64,000 nt of DNA from Cephalotus follicularis (taxonomy: Eukaryota > Streptophyta > Magnoliopsida > Oxalidales > Cephalotaceae): contig BDDD01000086.1 in assembly GCA_001972305.1 (NCBI GenBank), forward strand, positions 360,663 through 424,662, in the 5' to 3' direction. Position 1 is the first letter of the stretch. The number at the start of each line of letters is the position of its first letter. The notes under the pieces were generated by a model, which searched no databases, had not been told where the DNA came from, and saw nothing but the letters and a program-made list of their open reading frames with translations. The position numbers and the translations under genes were made by a program. This document shows, in pieces, positions 22,888 to 34,767 of the stretch.

Positions 22888-25507
22888 ATGGCGAGAACGA
22901 AGCAGACAAAGAGGCTCCTTAGGGGCCCTGAAGCGGTCGCCCGCTCGTTCACGGGAGTAACAGTGGCTGTCCGCCCCCTGGATATGGAGGTGGAGATGGG
23001 GGCGTCTGCTGCTGGGAACCCCAATGTTGAGGCCACCGGGGTCGGGGTCCGGGTCTTCTGGTGCAATTGGTCAAGGAGTACGCCATCCCTGGCGGGCTGG
23101 ATTTGGAGATCCCAGTCGACCCCCGGTCCGCTACCGTGAGCCAGCCGGGGCATTTCGTGGTGTTCCAGGACGCCTTGGAGCACGGACTGAGGCTCCCCCT
23201 GCACTCGTTCGCTATCACCGTCCTGAGACATTACCATATCCACCCCTCCATGTTGCAAGCTCAGTCCTGGGGGTTTATCATGGGGTTCCTCGTGCGGTGC
23301 CTGGAGGCGGGGGCGGCGCCCACCATCGGACTGTTCAAAGAGTTCCACACTGTGGCCCCAACCCCAAAGAAACGCGGCTTCCACTTCAAGTCGCGTGTGA
23401 GCCGCCCTAAGCTGCTGGCCGAGAACACCAAATCAGTCAAGCGCTGGAGGGAGAAGTATTTCCTAGTCAATAACCTCCTTGGCTTCACGCCCTGCCATTG
23501 GGCAGACTCGCTGGACATCGGGCGCCTGAACCAGAGGTCTTTCCTGATCAGGCAAGAGGCAGCGGACCTGGGGAGGCTCACGGCCCTTGAGCCGGAGGAC
23601 GTGCTGAAGGTCGTGTCCGAGGACCGTCTGCAGAGGCATGGACTGAGCATGTCCGTGGGCCGCAGGGTTAGGCTGGAGCTGGAGGCCGAGGAAGGGCCCA
23701 TGGGGGCGCAGGGAGAGAGAGGGCAGGACGGTCATGGCGGAGCTGCTTCCTCCGCGGCCCCGCAAGGAGAGAGTCGTACTATGCTTCTTCTAGGACTAGT
23801 CTATTTTTGTGTAGGTGCTAACCTTTTCAATATCTCTAACTATTTCTTTCTTCGTCTGTGCAGGAATGGCACGCCCGGACTCTGCTTTGGACCTGCTGAG
23901 GGCTGGGCGCGAGTACGGCCGCTCTGAGGACCCTGAGACACAAAGGAGGGACGCCGAGCGGAGGTGAAAGGCCCTGGAGAAGTCACGGAGGGCGTCGGAG
24001 AGGAGGGCGGCCAGGCAGGCCGAGGCAAGGGCACGGCTGGAGGGGTTGCCCCAGACCTTATCTGCGGAGGCCAGGGAGGCCAATGACGCTGAGGAGAGGA
24101 AGGCCATGGAGGCGAGGGCGGCAGCGACCAGGGAGGCCAGGGCCGCGGCGGCCTTGGCTGCAAAGGAAAGGGAGGCAAGGGCTGCGAGGGCCCGGGAAGT
24201 TGAGGAGGAGCGCGCCGCTGAGGCCGCTCGTGATGCAGAAGCCAGGGTTGCCGAGGGGGCCGCAACTGTTCGAGAGGTCCCGGACGCCTCTGCCAGGGAG
24301 GCTATATCTGACGGGAAGCTGGGCCGCCCCAAGAAGAGGCCACGGATAGATAAAGGGAAGGCCCCCGCGGTCGAGACTGTTGAACAGCGCCTGTGCGACC
24401 CCAACCACCCCTATCCTGCCGCGGAGCTGGCACAGGTTAGGGACATTCTGGGGGAGCTCGGGCGCGCGGGGGTGTGCCAGAGGACGCCGGGGGTGGCCGC
24501 GGAGCTGGGCAGGGCACCCATGTTTCCCTACGAGACGGGGATGAGGGAGGAGTGGACGGTCGGCCAGCTTTGGACCAACCTCTTTCAGTGCTGCGAACGG
24601 GTAAGCCCTACCTGTCCTCGATCTTCTTTTTTTATTTAGAAGTTTTTTGGCTAGCTTGTATTCTCTTATTCTTTTTGCGTAGGCCATGGTCAACGCCCAT
24701 CTCTTGATGGAGAAGACCGACCAAGAGTCCAGCCTGAACGAGCAGCTGGGGGCTGAGAACGCTGAGCTGGGCAGATCTCTGGCCGCGGCTCGCACCCAAC
24801 TTGAGGAGGTGCTGGGGGCCCAGGAAAGGCTGGCGGCTGAGAAGGAGGAGGCCGTTCAGGAGGCCCGGAGGGAAAGGGGGCTCAAGATTGCTATGACTGA
24901 GCGGGCGGCTGGGCTCGACGCCTGGATCGAGGCTCTTGGCAGCCAGCTGGCAAAGTGTCAAGAGCTTGGGGACGCTAGGGCCACGGCCGCTGCAGAAAGG
25001 GCTGTCCTGGACTTCAAGGCCTCGGCGGAGTACCGGGATGCAATGGACCAGGCAGTGGAGCTTTACAAGACCTCTGAGGAATTCAACCGCGAGGTCCTGA
25101 AGAAGTCCTCAGCCAACTTTCGCCGGGGGTACTACACCTACAGGAATATGGTGGAGTGCTTTTCGGACCTCCCTCTGGAGTCCTTCGTCTGCGGCCCTTC
25201 CGTAGCTAAGTACGACATCATTTCGGAGGGGGTCGAAGAGGCCGAGGATGAGGCCTTCAGAGCTTTTGACGAGGAGCAGAGCCAAGCTCAAGATGCCCCC
25301 TGGTCGCCCAACGGTCACGATATAGTCCCCTTTGATGCATCTGTCGAGGCAGCCTTCGATGCTGAGCCCCTCACGCGGATCATCACTGAGGAGTCCGCCC
25401 CGGCACGGACGACCGGGGGTGATCCAACTCCCCCTCCTGGTCTCAGCTATGAAGACCTTCCTCCTCCTCCTCCTCCCATGGAAGAAGATGCCCCTCCCCC
25501 CCGATAG
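22888..25507 (+). pseudogene. Element T antisense additional gene, gypsy-transposon-type domain
   Basis: The plus strand, opposite to gag-pol, encodes a domain like PF04195 ('putative gypsy type transposon'), with HFVVFQDALEHGLRLPLHSF, SWGFIMGFLVRCLEAGAAP and KRWREKYFLVNN (about 23140-23500). Long Ala/Glu/Arg coiled-coil segments follow (about 24046-24320 and 24700-25100), then a proline-rich end. Intron-like stretches with GT...AG ends occur near 23790-23865 and 24600-24683, consistent with a spliced gene. Additional antisense ORFs after integrase are known in Tat elements, for instance in Grande. Their function is not established. It is a retroelement part and is treated as a fossil. Confidence 0.72.
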
Positions 25508-25996
25508 TGGATATACCCTCGGGGGACGAGGCCTAGGCTAGCTCTTTCCTTTTGTTTTTGCCTTGTAATTTTCTCTTCTTTACATTGTACTCTCCAAGTT
25601 AATAATACAATGAAGTGTTTTTTCATTTGACTTGTCTATTTTGTTTACTTGCTTTCACAATTCATGAAGCCTTTGGGGAGCATCGCGCTCCCTGGCCCCG
25701 GGCTCTACCAGCTTAGCGCGCTGTGCTTGCGCTCCTCCCGGGCCTGCACCGTCCCCTTAGGGTAATTGCACGCAAACATAACAGTCCTGTAACTTGATAA
25801 ACTTGACCACTTAGGTTTGGTAGTCCTCTTAGGTCAATGAAGTATAAATAGCATGCCCGTCTTTGACTTGATGAACTTGATCACCTAAGCTTGTTAGTTC
25901 CCTTAGGACAACAAGGTGTAAATAGTATAACCGTCCTTAAACTTTGATCGCCCAGGCTTGGGAGTCCCCTTGGGCCACCTCGTTTTCGGGGTGCTT
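24502..25996 (+). repeat. Duplicated 1.49 kb segment, copy 1
   Basis: Begins GAGCTGGGCAGGGCACCCAT and runs through the last coding blocks, the 3' untranslated part (with AATAATACAATGAAGTG) and a spacer, up to CGGGGTGCTT before the N run. Copy 2 at 26005-27494 follows the same order with scattered differences. Confidence 0.9.
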
Positions 25997-26004
25997 NNNN
26001 NNNN
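25997..26004. other. Assembly gap, 8 N
   Basis: Eight undetermined bases lie exactly where the second copy of the 1.49 kb segment begins. Gap length and the join are therefore uncertain. Confidence 0.98.
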
Positions 26005-27494
26005 GAGCTGGGCAGGGCACCCATGTTTCCCTATGAGACGGGGATGAGGGCGGAGTGGACGGTCGGCCAGCTGTGGACCAACCTCTTCCAATGCTGCGAG
26101 CGGGTAAGCCTTCCTGTCTTCAACCTTGTCTTTTTTGAACTTAAAGTTTCTTGCAAAGCTTGTATTGACATGTTCTTTTTGCGCAGGCCATGGTCAACGC
26201 CCATCTATTGATGGAGAAGACCGACCAGGAGTCCAGCCTAAACGAGCAGCTGGGGGCTGAGAACGCCGAGCTAGGCAGATCCCTGGCCACGGCTCGCGCC
26301 CAGCTTGAGGAGGTGCTGGGGGCCCAGGAAAGGCTGGCGGCTAAGAAGGAGGAGGCCGTTCTTGAGGCCCGGAGGGAAAGGGGGCTCAACCTTGCTATGA
26401 CTGAGCGGGCGGCTGGGCTCGATGCCCGGATCAAGGCTCTGGGCAGCCAGCTAGCGAAGTGTCAAAGAGCTTGGGATGCCAAGGCCGTTGCAGAGAGGGC
26501 TGTCCTGGACTTCAAGGCCTCGGTGGAGTACCGGGATGCAATGGACCAGACCATGGAGCCCTACAAGGCATCCGAGGACTTCAACCGCGAGGTCCTGAAG
26601 AAATCCTCAGCCAACTTTCGCCGGGGGTACTACACTTGCCGGAATATGGTGGAGTGTTTTCCAGACCTTCCGCTGGGGTCCTTCGTCTGCGGCCCTGCTG
26701 TTGCTGAGTACGACTTCATCCCGGAGGGGGTCGAGGAGGCCGAGGACGAGGCCTTCGGAGCTTTTGACGAGGAGCAGAGCCAAGCTCAAGATGCCCCCTG
26801 GTCGCCCAACGGTCACGACATCGTCCCCTACGATGCATCTGCTGAGGCAGCCTTTGATGCTGCGCCCCTCTCGCGGATCATTGCTGAGGAGTCCGCCCCG
26901 ACACAGACGGTCGGGGGTGATCCAGCTCCTCCTCCCGGTCTCAACCCTGAAGACCCTCCTCCTCCTCCTCCCATGGAAGAGAATGCCCCTCCCCCGCCCC
27001 CTCGATAGTGGACATACCCTCGGGGGACGAGGCCTAGGCTAGCTCTTTCTTTTTGTTTTTGCCTTGTAATTTTCTCTTCTTTACATTGTACTCTCCAAGT
27101 TATTAATACAATGAAGTGTTTTTTCATTTGACTTGTCTATTTTGTTCACTTGCTTTAACAATTCACGAAGTACCTGGGGAGCATCGCGCTCCCTGGCCCC
27201 GGGCTCAGCCTAACTTAGCGCACCTCGCTTGCGCTCCTCCCCGGCCCGCACCGTCCCCTTAGGGCAGTTGCGCACGAACAATCATAATAATCCTGTAACT
27301 TGATAAACTTAACCACTTAGGTTTTGCAGTCCTCTCATGTCAATGAAGTATAAACAATATAACAATCTCTGGACTTGGCCACCCAACCCCAGTAGTCCCC
27401 TTAGGACAACAAAGTGTGAATTGTATAATTGTCTTTAAATTTCGATCGCCCAAGCTTGGTAGTCCCTTTGGGACACCTCGTTTTAAAGGTGCTT
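26005..27494 (+). repeat. Duplicated 1.49 kb segment, copy 2
   Basis: Starts directly after the N run with GAGCTGGGCAGGGCACCCAT and repeats the coiled-coil coding blocks (26190-27008), the proline-rich end and the spacer up to GGTGCTT. It differs from copy 1 by substitutions and small indels, so it is not a plain copy-paste of the same read. It may be a true tandem duplication or two alleles or copies joined at the gap. Confidence 0.88.
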
Positions 27495-28580
27495 AGGCAA
27501 AAAGGACTTGGCCTGTGCAGGCTCTATTGTGTCCGTGGGCTAGGCGTCTGGTCTGCCCGGGCAAGTTCCTATGGGTTTGCCGTGCAGGTCGTCGTCTGGC
27601 TCAGCAAGCCGCGAGCCAGGTCGTTTGAGCTTGCAGTCCACGTAGGGACACTTGTGATAAAGTGCTCAGTACGACGAGCTTGATCATTGCGAGTTTCCAT
27701 GGGTTCGCCTCTCAAGACACGACTTCAGGTCCGGTCGAACAAGTCTTTGTGGGGTTGCCGGCCGGAGGGCGCTCCCTAGGGAGTCTTATATCTTCCTTGG
27801 AAGTCTTCACGTGCTCCCCCGAGGGAGGCTTTTTTTTGGGTACTCCGCTGGGGAGCTCGGGTCAACTAACCATGAGTCGAGGCCTGGCTGAGCCCTCAGG
27901 TGCCGGTGCCAGGAGCGCGGGCTTTATGGGAGAGTGATAGGTTTGGTCTACTTTCGCCCATGCTCCCTAGCTCAGACCAGCCCAGACCCTGGAGGTGCTT
28001 TATTGTGTGTGCCCCGGCGAAACGGGGGGCTGGGGTAGTTTCTCCTTCTTGGGGTTGTTAGGCCTGCCCCCTGGGGGTATATGCCCTGCTGGCGTTGAAC
28101 GACCACACGCTGCGGTCGGGTGGAGCTCCCGGGCACTGGGGCCTGGGTCGGCTCGCGGTTCTTAAGGAAGAGGGAGTTTGCCTTAGTTTTAGCCGCGCTC
28201 TCGACCTCGGACCAGCCTGGCCCCTGGAGGGACTTTGTCGGGTGCGCCTTGGCGGAACCCTCGGCTACGTAACCGGGGTGAAATGACGCCTCCTTAGCAT
28301 AGGTTGAGCATTTGGGGGAAGCTGGGGTGGTTCCCCCTGCTTAGCGTTGTTGGGACTGCCCCCTGGGGGGTCTTTGTGGTGCTCCCCTGGTAGGGAGGCT
28401 TTGTTTGGTCGGTGGCTGTTCAGAGGTTTAAGGATATGAACATTGGACCTCCGGCCCCTTGCAAACTTGGAACTAAAGTCTTGAATACAATTTTTTGAAA
28501 GGTCGAAAAGAGTGTTTTATTTCCTCTTTGAGTTTGTGTACATTTAACAAGCATTCCAAGCTCTGGCAATCTCCCTCCCC
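27495..28580. other. Element T GC-rich spacer before integrase
   Basis: G- and C-rich sequence with recurring words such as CTGCCCCCTGGGGG (near 28065 and 28355) and CTCCCCTGGTAGGGAGG. No protein family recognised on either strand. It belongs to the long 3' region of the Tat element. Confidence 0.6.
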
Positions 28581-28588
28581 CCAGAGTT

Positions 28589-29434
28589 TCAAGTTTGAAT
28601 GTTCCTGGTCGGAGTACTCTGGTAATCTTGTATGGCTCTCCCCAGGCAGGGACTAGCTTTCCTCTCGTCCTGGTAGGGGCTCACCCTCTTGTTGTAGTAA
28701 CGGCTCACCCTTTGTTGGTAAGCTGCGACTCTGATGGCGCCCTTGTCTCTGAGCTCTCCCACCAAATCGAGGAGGCATCTGAGCCCTTCTTTGTTATTTT
28801 GCTCTGTGAAGTGCACGACCCTTGGTAACTGGACACCAATCTCCACCGGTATCATGGCCTCCGCCCCGAAGCAAAGACTGAAAGGGGACTCCCCAGTGGT
28901 GGTCCAGGGAGTAGTTCTATATGCCCACAAAACACTTGGTAGCTCCTCAGTCCATCTTCCTTTGCTGTCCTCCAGGCGCTTTTTCAAGCCTGATATGATT
29001 TCTCTGTTTATTACCTCTGCTTGTCCATTGCTTTGGGGGTAGGCCACCGAGGCGAGTCTATGCTCTATCCTCCACTCTTGGCAAAAGTCGCAGAAAGCCT
29101 GACAGTCAAACTGTTTCCCATTATCTGAAACTATTATCCTGGGGACTCCGAATCTGCAAATGATGGACTTCCACATGAAACTTTCCGTGTTCTTCTCTGT
29201 GATGGTGGCCAGGGGTTCCGCCTCTACCCACTTGGTGAAATAATCTACCGCCATAATGAGGAACTTCCTCTGCCCCGTTGCCATCGGAAGTGGTCCTACG
29301 AAATCCATCCCCCATTGTGCAAAGGGCCAGGGGGCCGTTATAGATGTCAGAGGTTGAGAAGGTCTTCTGCTTATGTTCGCATTCCTCTGACACTTGTCGC
29401 ATCTTCTTACCAAATCGACGGCATCTTGGTGCAA
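28589..29434 (-). pseudogene. Element T integrase (fossil)
   Basis: The minus strand encodes the zinc-binding end (CDKCQRNANISRRP), then the rve core with WGMDFVGPLP, IVSDNGKQFD and PQSNGQAEVINRE, which carry the D, D and E of the DDE triad. The C-terminal domain resembles Tat integrases (GAEAMIPVEIG). No chromodomain follows, in keeping with a non-chromovirus. Broken at element level. Confidence 0.88.
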
Positions 29435-29457
29435 AGTTGGTCAATAGTAGCCTTGCC

Positions 29458-31665
29458 TTACAGCTTGTGGGACAACGTCCTGCCCCCTGTATGGTTGCCA
29501 CACACTGCTTCGTGGACCTCCCTTAGAGCATAATCGGCCTCTAGGGGAGCCAGGCATCTCAGCCAGGGAAAAGAAAAAGACCTTTTGTAAAGGATACCCT
29601 CACGGAGTTGAAATCTGTTTGCTCTGTACACCAGTTTCCTCGCCTCCGCGGGGTCCTCGGGCAAGATTGCATCCTTCAGCCAATTAATAAACGGGGTCAT
29701 CCAGTTCGACTCCTGTGGTAAGTCGATGTCCATCACGTCCACCTCGGAGATGGTGGGCCGGTCCAGGTAATCCACCATCACGGTCTGATTCCTCTCTAGT
29801 TCCCCTGCCGTGGCCAGTTTCGACAGCAGGTCTGCTCGGGAGTTTTCTGGTCTGGGTATTTTCATGACTCTGAGAACTTCGAAAACCGGCTTCAAACTCT
29901 GAAAGAGTGACAAGTATTTTTCCATCGAATCTTCTCGGGGCTCGTACTCTCCACAGGCCAGACCAACCACTAACTGAGAGTCGCTAGAGGCTTCTATCCT
30001 CTGCGCCTCTAGGTGCTTTGCAATTGTCAGCCCGGCTATAAGGGCTTCCTATTCAGCTTTGTTATTTGTGGCTTTGAAGCCAAACCTCAGAGAATACTCC
30101 AATGTCCACCCACTTGGACTTACCAGTACCACCCCTGCGCCACTGCCCGTGATGCAGGAAGAGCCATCCACGGACAGCTTCCAGCTCTCCCTCTCGATCT
30201 CGGAGGGGTCCTCCTCCATACACTTCGTAGGTGTATTATCTCCAACAAAGTCGGCCAGGACCTGTGATTTGATCGCGGGTCTGGCTTCAAACTTTACATC
30301 ATACTCGCCCAGCTCGACAGACCACTTAACTAGTCTGCCCGAGGTGTCAGGCTTCGCGAGAACTTGCTTGAGCGGCTGGTCAGTCAAAACCTTGATTGTA
30401 TGGGCTTGAAAGTACGGCCTCAACTTCCGGGCTGCAATGATCAAAGCGTAGGCGAACTTCTCCACCTCCGGATACCTCCCCTCAGCATCGTTTAACGCCT
30501 TGCTCATATAGTACACTGGTCTCTGAACCTGCTCTTCCTATCTGACCAGCACTGCACTCACTACGCCTGGGGCGGCCGCAAGGTACAAATACAAGTCTTC
30601 CCCGTCCTTAGGTTTTGAGATCAGGGGCGGGGAGGCCAGGTACTCCTTCAACTTGTTGAAGGCTGCTTGACATTCATCTGACCAGGAAAACCCCTTGGGG
30701 TCCCTCAGCACCCTAAAGAAAGGGAGGCATTTCTCTGCTGACTTCGAGACGAACCTGCTCAGGGCTGCTATCCTTCCATTCAGTTTTTGCACCTCCCTGA
30801 CAGTTTGGGGGGGGCTGTAGATCCTGAACCCCAGGAACTTTCCCGAGGAGGCCCCAAAAGTGCACTTAGAAGGGTTGAGTTTCATTTGGTATCTTCTTAG
30901 TACCTCAAACGTCTCCTCCAGGTCTTTGATGTGGGGGCTCCTGACTGGGGTTTTGACGAGCATGTCATCGACATAGACTTCCATGTTTCTCCCAATCTGG
31001 GGCTCAAAAATCTTATTGACCAGTCGTTGGTAGGTGTCCCCTGCGTTCTTCAGACCAAAGGGCATGACCTTGTAGTAGTACATCCCTCAGTCCGTAATAA
31101 AGACTGTTTTTTCCTCATCAGGCTTATGCATAGGGACTTGGTTATACCCTGAGTAAGCATCTAGGAAGCTCAACATTCTGTAGCTAGAGGTCGCATCCAC
31201 CAGCTGGTCTATCTTCAGAAGAGGGAAGTGATCCTTGGGACAAGCTTTGTTGAGATCCGTGAAGTCAATGCACATTCTCCACTTGTCGTTTGCCTTTTTT
31301 ACTAGGACAAGGTTCGCCAGCCAGTCTAAGTACTGCACCTCCCTTACGAACCCTGCCTGTATAAGCTTGCTCACCTCATCGGCTATTGCTTGCTGGCGCT
31401 CAGGAGCGAAGTTCCTCTTCTTCTGCCTGGTCGGGGTCCTCGCCAGGTCCACACTTAATCTGTGAGTCATTACGCTTGGGCTGATCCCGGGGACCTCCTC
31501 CGCCGACCATGCGAAGACATCTCTGTTGTTTCGGAGGAATGTTATAAATTCCCCCTGCTCCACCTCTCTGAGATGTGAGCCGACTTGGAAGACTCTCTCG
31601 GAGTTGCCCGCCTCCAGCGGCATTTGGACCACATCTTCAACGGGTCGTGGACGCTCAGGCTCCAT
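29458..31665 (-). pseudogene. Element T RT, RNase H and second RNase H (fossil)
   Basis: From right to left: RT with WRMCIDFTDLNKACPKD, LDAYSGYNQ and the catalytic YVDDMLVK. Next comes a first RNase H (YYMSKALNDAEGRYPEVEK, LTDQPLKQVL). Then a second RNase H-like domain with WKLSVDGSS, GAGVVLVSPSG, NNKAE and RADLLSKLA. The second, archaeal-type RNase H is a published hallmark of the Tat lineage. Broken. Confidence 0.88.
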
Positions 31666-31851
31666 GTCACCCCTGAGCTCTACGTTTGCGACGGAGAGGA
31701 CCTTGTCCTTCCCGCGGTCTGCAACGGTAGTCTTATAACATTGCCTGGCCGCCTGCTAGTCCCCTATGGCTTCTCCCACACCAAAGCTTGTAGGGAACTT
31801 CATGAGTAAGTGCCTCATGGACACTATTGCTTCCATCAGGTTCAACCCCGA

Positions 31852-34071
31852 TCACCCGATTATCGCATTGTATGGGCTGGGCTTGTCAACCACTAGGAAA
31901 GTCATTTGCACCTGGGTTTGGCGAGGAGCTGTGCCTGCTAATACTGACAGGTCGATGGACCCCAAAGGATGGACCATTTCTCCTATAAATCCAACCAGGG
32001 GGGTCTTTACTGGCTTCAGCTGGTCGACCGGTATCCTTAGCTGGTCAAAGGCGTGCTTGTACAGGATGTCGGTCGAGCTGCCGCTGTCAACCAGGATCCT
32101 CTTCGTGGTGAAAAGTTCTACCATGAGAGTCACTACCACTGGATCATCATGAGAGAGGCGTACTCCCTCGTAGTCCGCCTCGGAGAAGGATATCACCTCC
32201 CCATCTCCACCAGTCCTTAACCTCTTGCTGTGGTGGACCTGCTGCACCTCCAGGGACTGTCTTCCATAAGATTTCCGGGCATTCTTATGGTCGCCGCCAG
32301 ACGCAACCCACCCGGAGATGGTGTGGATAACACCCCTGGACTTCTGCTGCTGCCCTTCCTCCGGCCGAGGAGCTTCGTCTCTCCTCTGCTCCCTTCTGTC
32401 TTGGGGAGCCCCTCTATCCACATACTTGCGCAAATGTCCCCTTCGGATCAGATCCTCAATCTGATTCTTCAGCTGCCTGCATTCTTCCGTGTCGTGCCCG
32501 TAGTCACAATGGTACCGGCAGTATTTCTCCACGTCCCGTCTCTCTGCTGGGGACCTCAACTTCTCGGGCCATTGGATGGGGACCTTATCCTGCTCCACGG
32601 CCAGTATCCTGGTACGGGTGTCTAGGAGGGGGGCGAAGTGGTTGTAGGATGGGATCGGCGCCCCTCCCTGAGTAGGGCCCTCCCTTCTAGAGAGCTTGTG
32701 TCTGAGGTCGTCCTTGGTCAGTTCCGTTCTCTCCCTCCTCTTCTCTTTCTTTCCGGGGGCATTTCGTGAATGGTCTTCCCTCTCCTCCTGATGGCCCGAC
32801 CAGGGGGTTTTTTGCTTCCTGGCCGCCATCTCTTCTTCCGCGTTGACGTATCTCTCTGCCCTCTTTAGCAGGTCTGCCATGTCCAAGGCGGGCCTCTTCA
32901 GAAGGGAGAAGGTCAATGAGGAGTTGTTCCTCAGGCCATTGCTTAACGCCGCCATGGCGAAAGATGGCTCTAGGTCCTTCACCGTGAGAGACTCCTTGTT
33001 GAACCTGGTCAGGTAGTCCCTTAAAGACTCGTCTCTCCCTTGCACCACGTTAATCAGATGGGTGGCATTCCTCCTCTGCGTGGTGTTGTTGAGGAATTTG
33101 GTGACGAACAGCTCCGTGAGTTGGTCAAAGTCTTCTACTGACTTCTGGGCCAGGGTCGAGAACCAAGACTAGGTGGCTCCAGTTAGTGTGGACGGGAACC
33201 CCCGGCAGAGCGTGGCGTTTGAGGCCTGGTGTACCAACATAGTTTGGATATAGGTGCAGACATACTGGAGGGGGTCCGTGGACCCATCATATTTGTCAAG
33301 GCTGGGGAGCCATAATCCGCTGGGGATACACTCCGCCATGATCTCTGTTGTGAACGGATGGGCGCTGAGGCTGCGCACCTCCGCGAGGTATCCATTCGGC
33401 TTCTCGGCCCCTTGGAGCCTTTTCTCCACCTCCGCAAGCCTTCGGTTCATTGCTTGCTCCACGTCTTCGATGTTCCTAACTCTGCTAGAAACACGCGACC
33501 CCCCAGCCACAGTGGCTGCGTGGTCGTGTCTGCTCCCCTGCCCCGCTCCTACTCTGCGCGAGGAGTTGGTGCGCGCTGGCGCCTGCTCTACGCCTCCGGC
33601 TTCCCCTCGAGGGTCCACCTCCATGGGCTGGCGCTCAGGACGCGCTCTCCTGGGATCGTTAGGTTGATCTCGGGCGGTCGATGACTCGGCCCGCTGAGAC
33701 GCGTTGATCTCAAGTCTCCTCCCCAGGGGAACATGGTCCCCCGACCGCCTAAGGGGAAGTTCGTCTCCCCTCAGCGGGTTTCTCCTGGCACCTTGTGTGT
33801 GCCGTGTCTCCACCTCTGGTCTGCTGGGACCAGAAACTCCTTGAACCACTCGCTGGACAGGCCCGGCTGGCTGCTGCTGGTTGGCCAAAGTAGTGACCAA
33901 CAAATCGGTAATACGCTCCACCCCTTGGAGCAGGCGATTGAGCTGCTCCCCCGTAACCAGAACCTGCTCGACGTCCATGGCAACTTGACTGATTTGGGCT
34001 GGGTCGTCCCCCGCCGCATGCTGGCTTCCACCTGCTGTGGAGTAGTTGTTAGCGTTCTTCCTCGAAGGCAT
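31852..34071 (-). pseudogene. Element T gag and protease region (fossil)
   Basis: The region 34071-33169 is a Pro/Arg-rich gag N-terminus followed by the conserved IPSGLWLPSLDKYDGSTDP. It continues with LRDYLTRFNKE, a zinc-knuckle-like CRYHCDYGHDTEEC, and the protease motif LVDSGSSTDILY with NAIIG near 31852. The order is typical of Tat elements. Broken. Confidence 0.85.
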
Positions 34072-34099
34072 GATTCTGGATGACTTTTCTCTGCGATTC

Positions 34100-34116
34100 C
34101 CACAGACGGCGTCAAC
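34100..34116 (-). other. Element T primer binding site
   Basis: On the minus strand the bases after the 5' LTR read TGACGCCGTCTGTGGGAA, close to the TGGCGCCGTCTGTGGGAA box frequent in plant Tat elements. I do not assign the tRNA. Confidence 0.7.
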
Positions 34117-34762
34117 TGTTGATGCAGAAATCCTTCCGCCAATAGTACCCCACGTGTAAGGGCTTGATTTGTTTAGAGGAAACGCTGGAATCTGTCCGAG
34201 AAAGGGTGTTGAGTAATGGTGGTTGATCCTTGCACGAGTAAGAGAGAGTGGCAGAAGGTCCAGGAGGTTATTCTCCCGGGGGCACTCCGAAGCTCAAGTT
34301 AGCTGTTATACAGAGAATAATGGGTTCTTTGTATGCTCGAAAAATGGATGACTTTTGTATTGACTGTTGAACTGGTATTTATAGGAGCGTCTATGATTGA
34401 TGAGTGTCCAATCGGGAGTAGCTGCCCCTAGGGGGAGGACGTCAGTGGCCCTGACATTTCCCTTGGTCCCCTCCCCCTTTGGTGTGCGTAGCCGCATGCC
34501 CATTAATGAATTGGAGGGCTGTGGCGGCTTGTTAGTCTCTTCCCTCACACTGATGTGATGGGGTGTCAGTCTAGTTGTGTGGCTGCGCGGGCGTGTGAGA
34601 CTGGCCTTCTGGCCTGTGTGGCCTGTCAGATAGTTTGGAAGAGACCTTTTCCTTAATTGGTGACAAGACTCATAAACCATGCCATCATTCCTTGGGAGGA
34701 CAGCTGTCGTCCTCCTCTCCCGACACATGTCATTAGGTTCAAAAGGGATTTTTCCCATATCA
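34117..34762 (-). repeat. Element T 5' LTR (646 bp)
   Basis: Same length and ends as 21028-21673; followed on the right by the target duplication GATTG (34763-34767). Confidence 0.92.
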
Positions 34763-34767
34763 GATTG

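Larger units (their letters stand above)
21028..34762 (-). mobile_element. Element T: Tat-lineage Ty3 retrotransposon, 13.7 kb
   Basis: Identical 5 bp duplications GATTG (21023-21027; 34763-34767) flank two 646 bp LTRs. The minus strand holds gag, protease, RT, RNase H, a second RNase H and integrase, from right to left. A large 3' region (21674-28580) carries minisatellites and a gene on the opposite strand. The dual RNase H and antisense additional ORF are known marks of the Tat group. By eye the LTRs differ at about 23 of 646 sites, mostly transitions, giving roughly 1-3 million years under commonly assumed plant rates. Termini look whole; the coding part is broken in several places. An 8-N gap lies inside. 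Confidence 0.92.

Noticed and set aside
22842-24795. Several long minus-strand frames opposite the antisense gene of element T
   Set aside because: GC-rich mirror frames of the plus-strand coding blocks; no domain pattern, while the plus strand shows a known domain and coiled coils.
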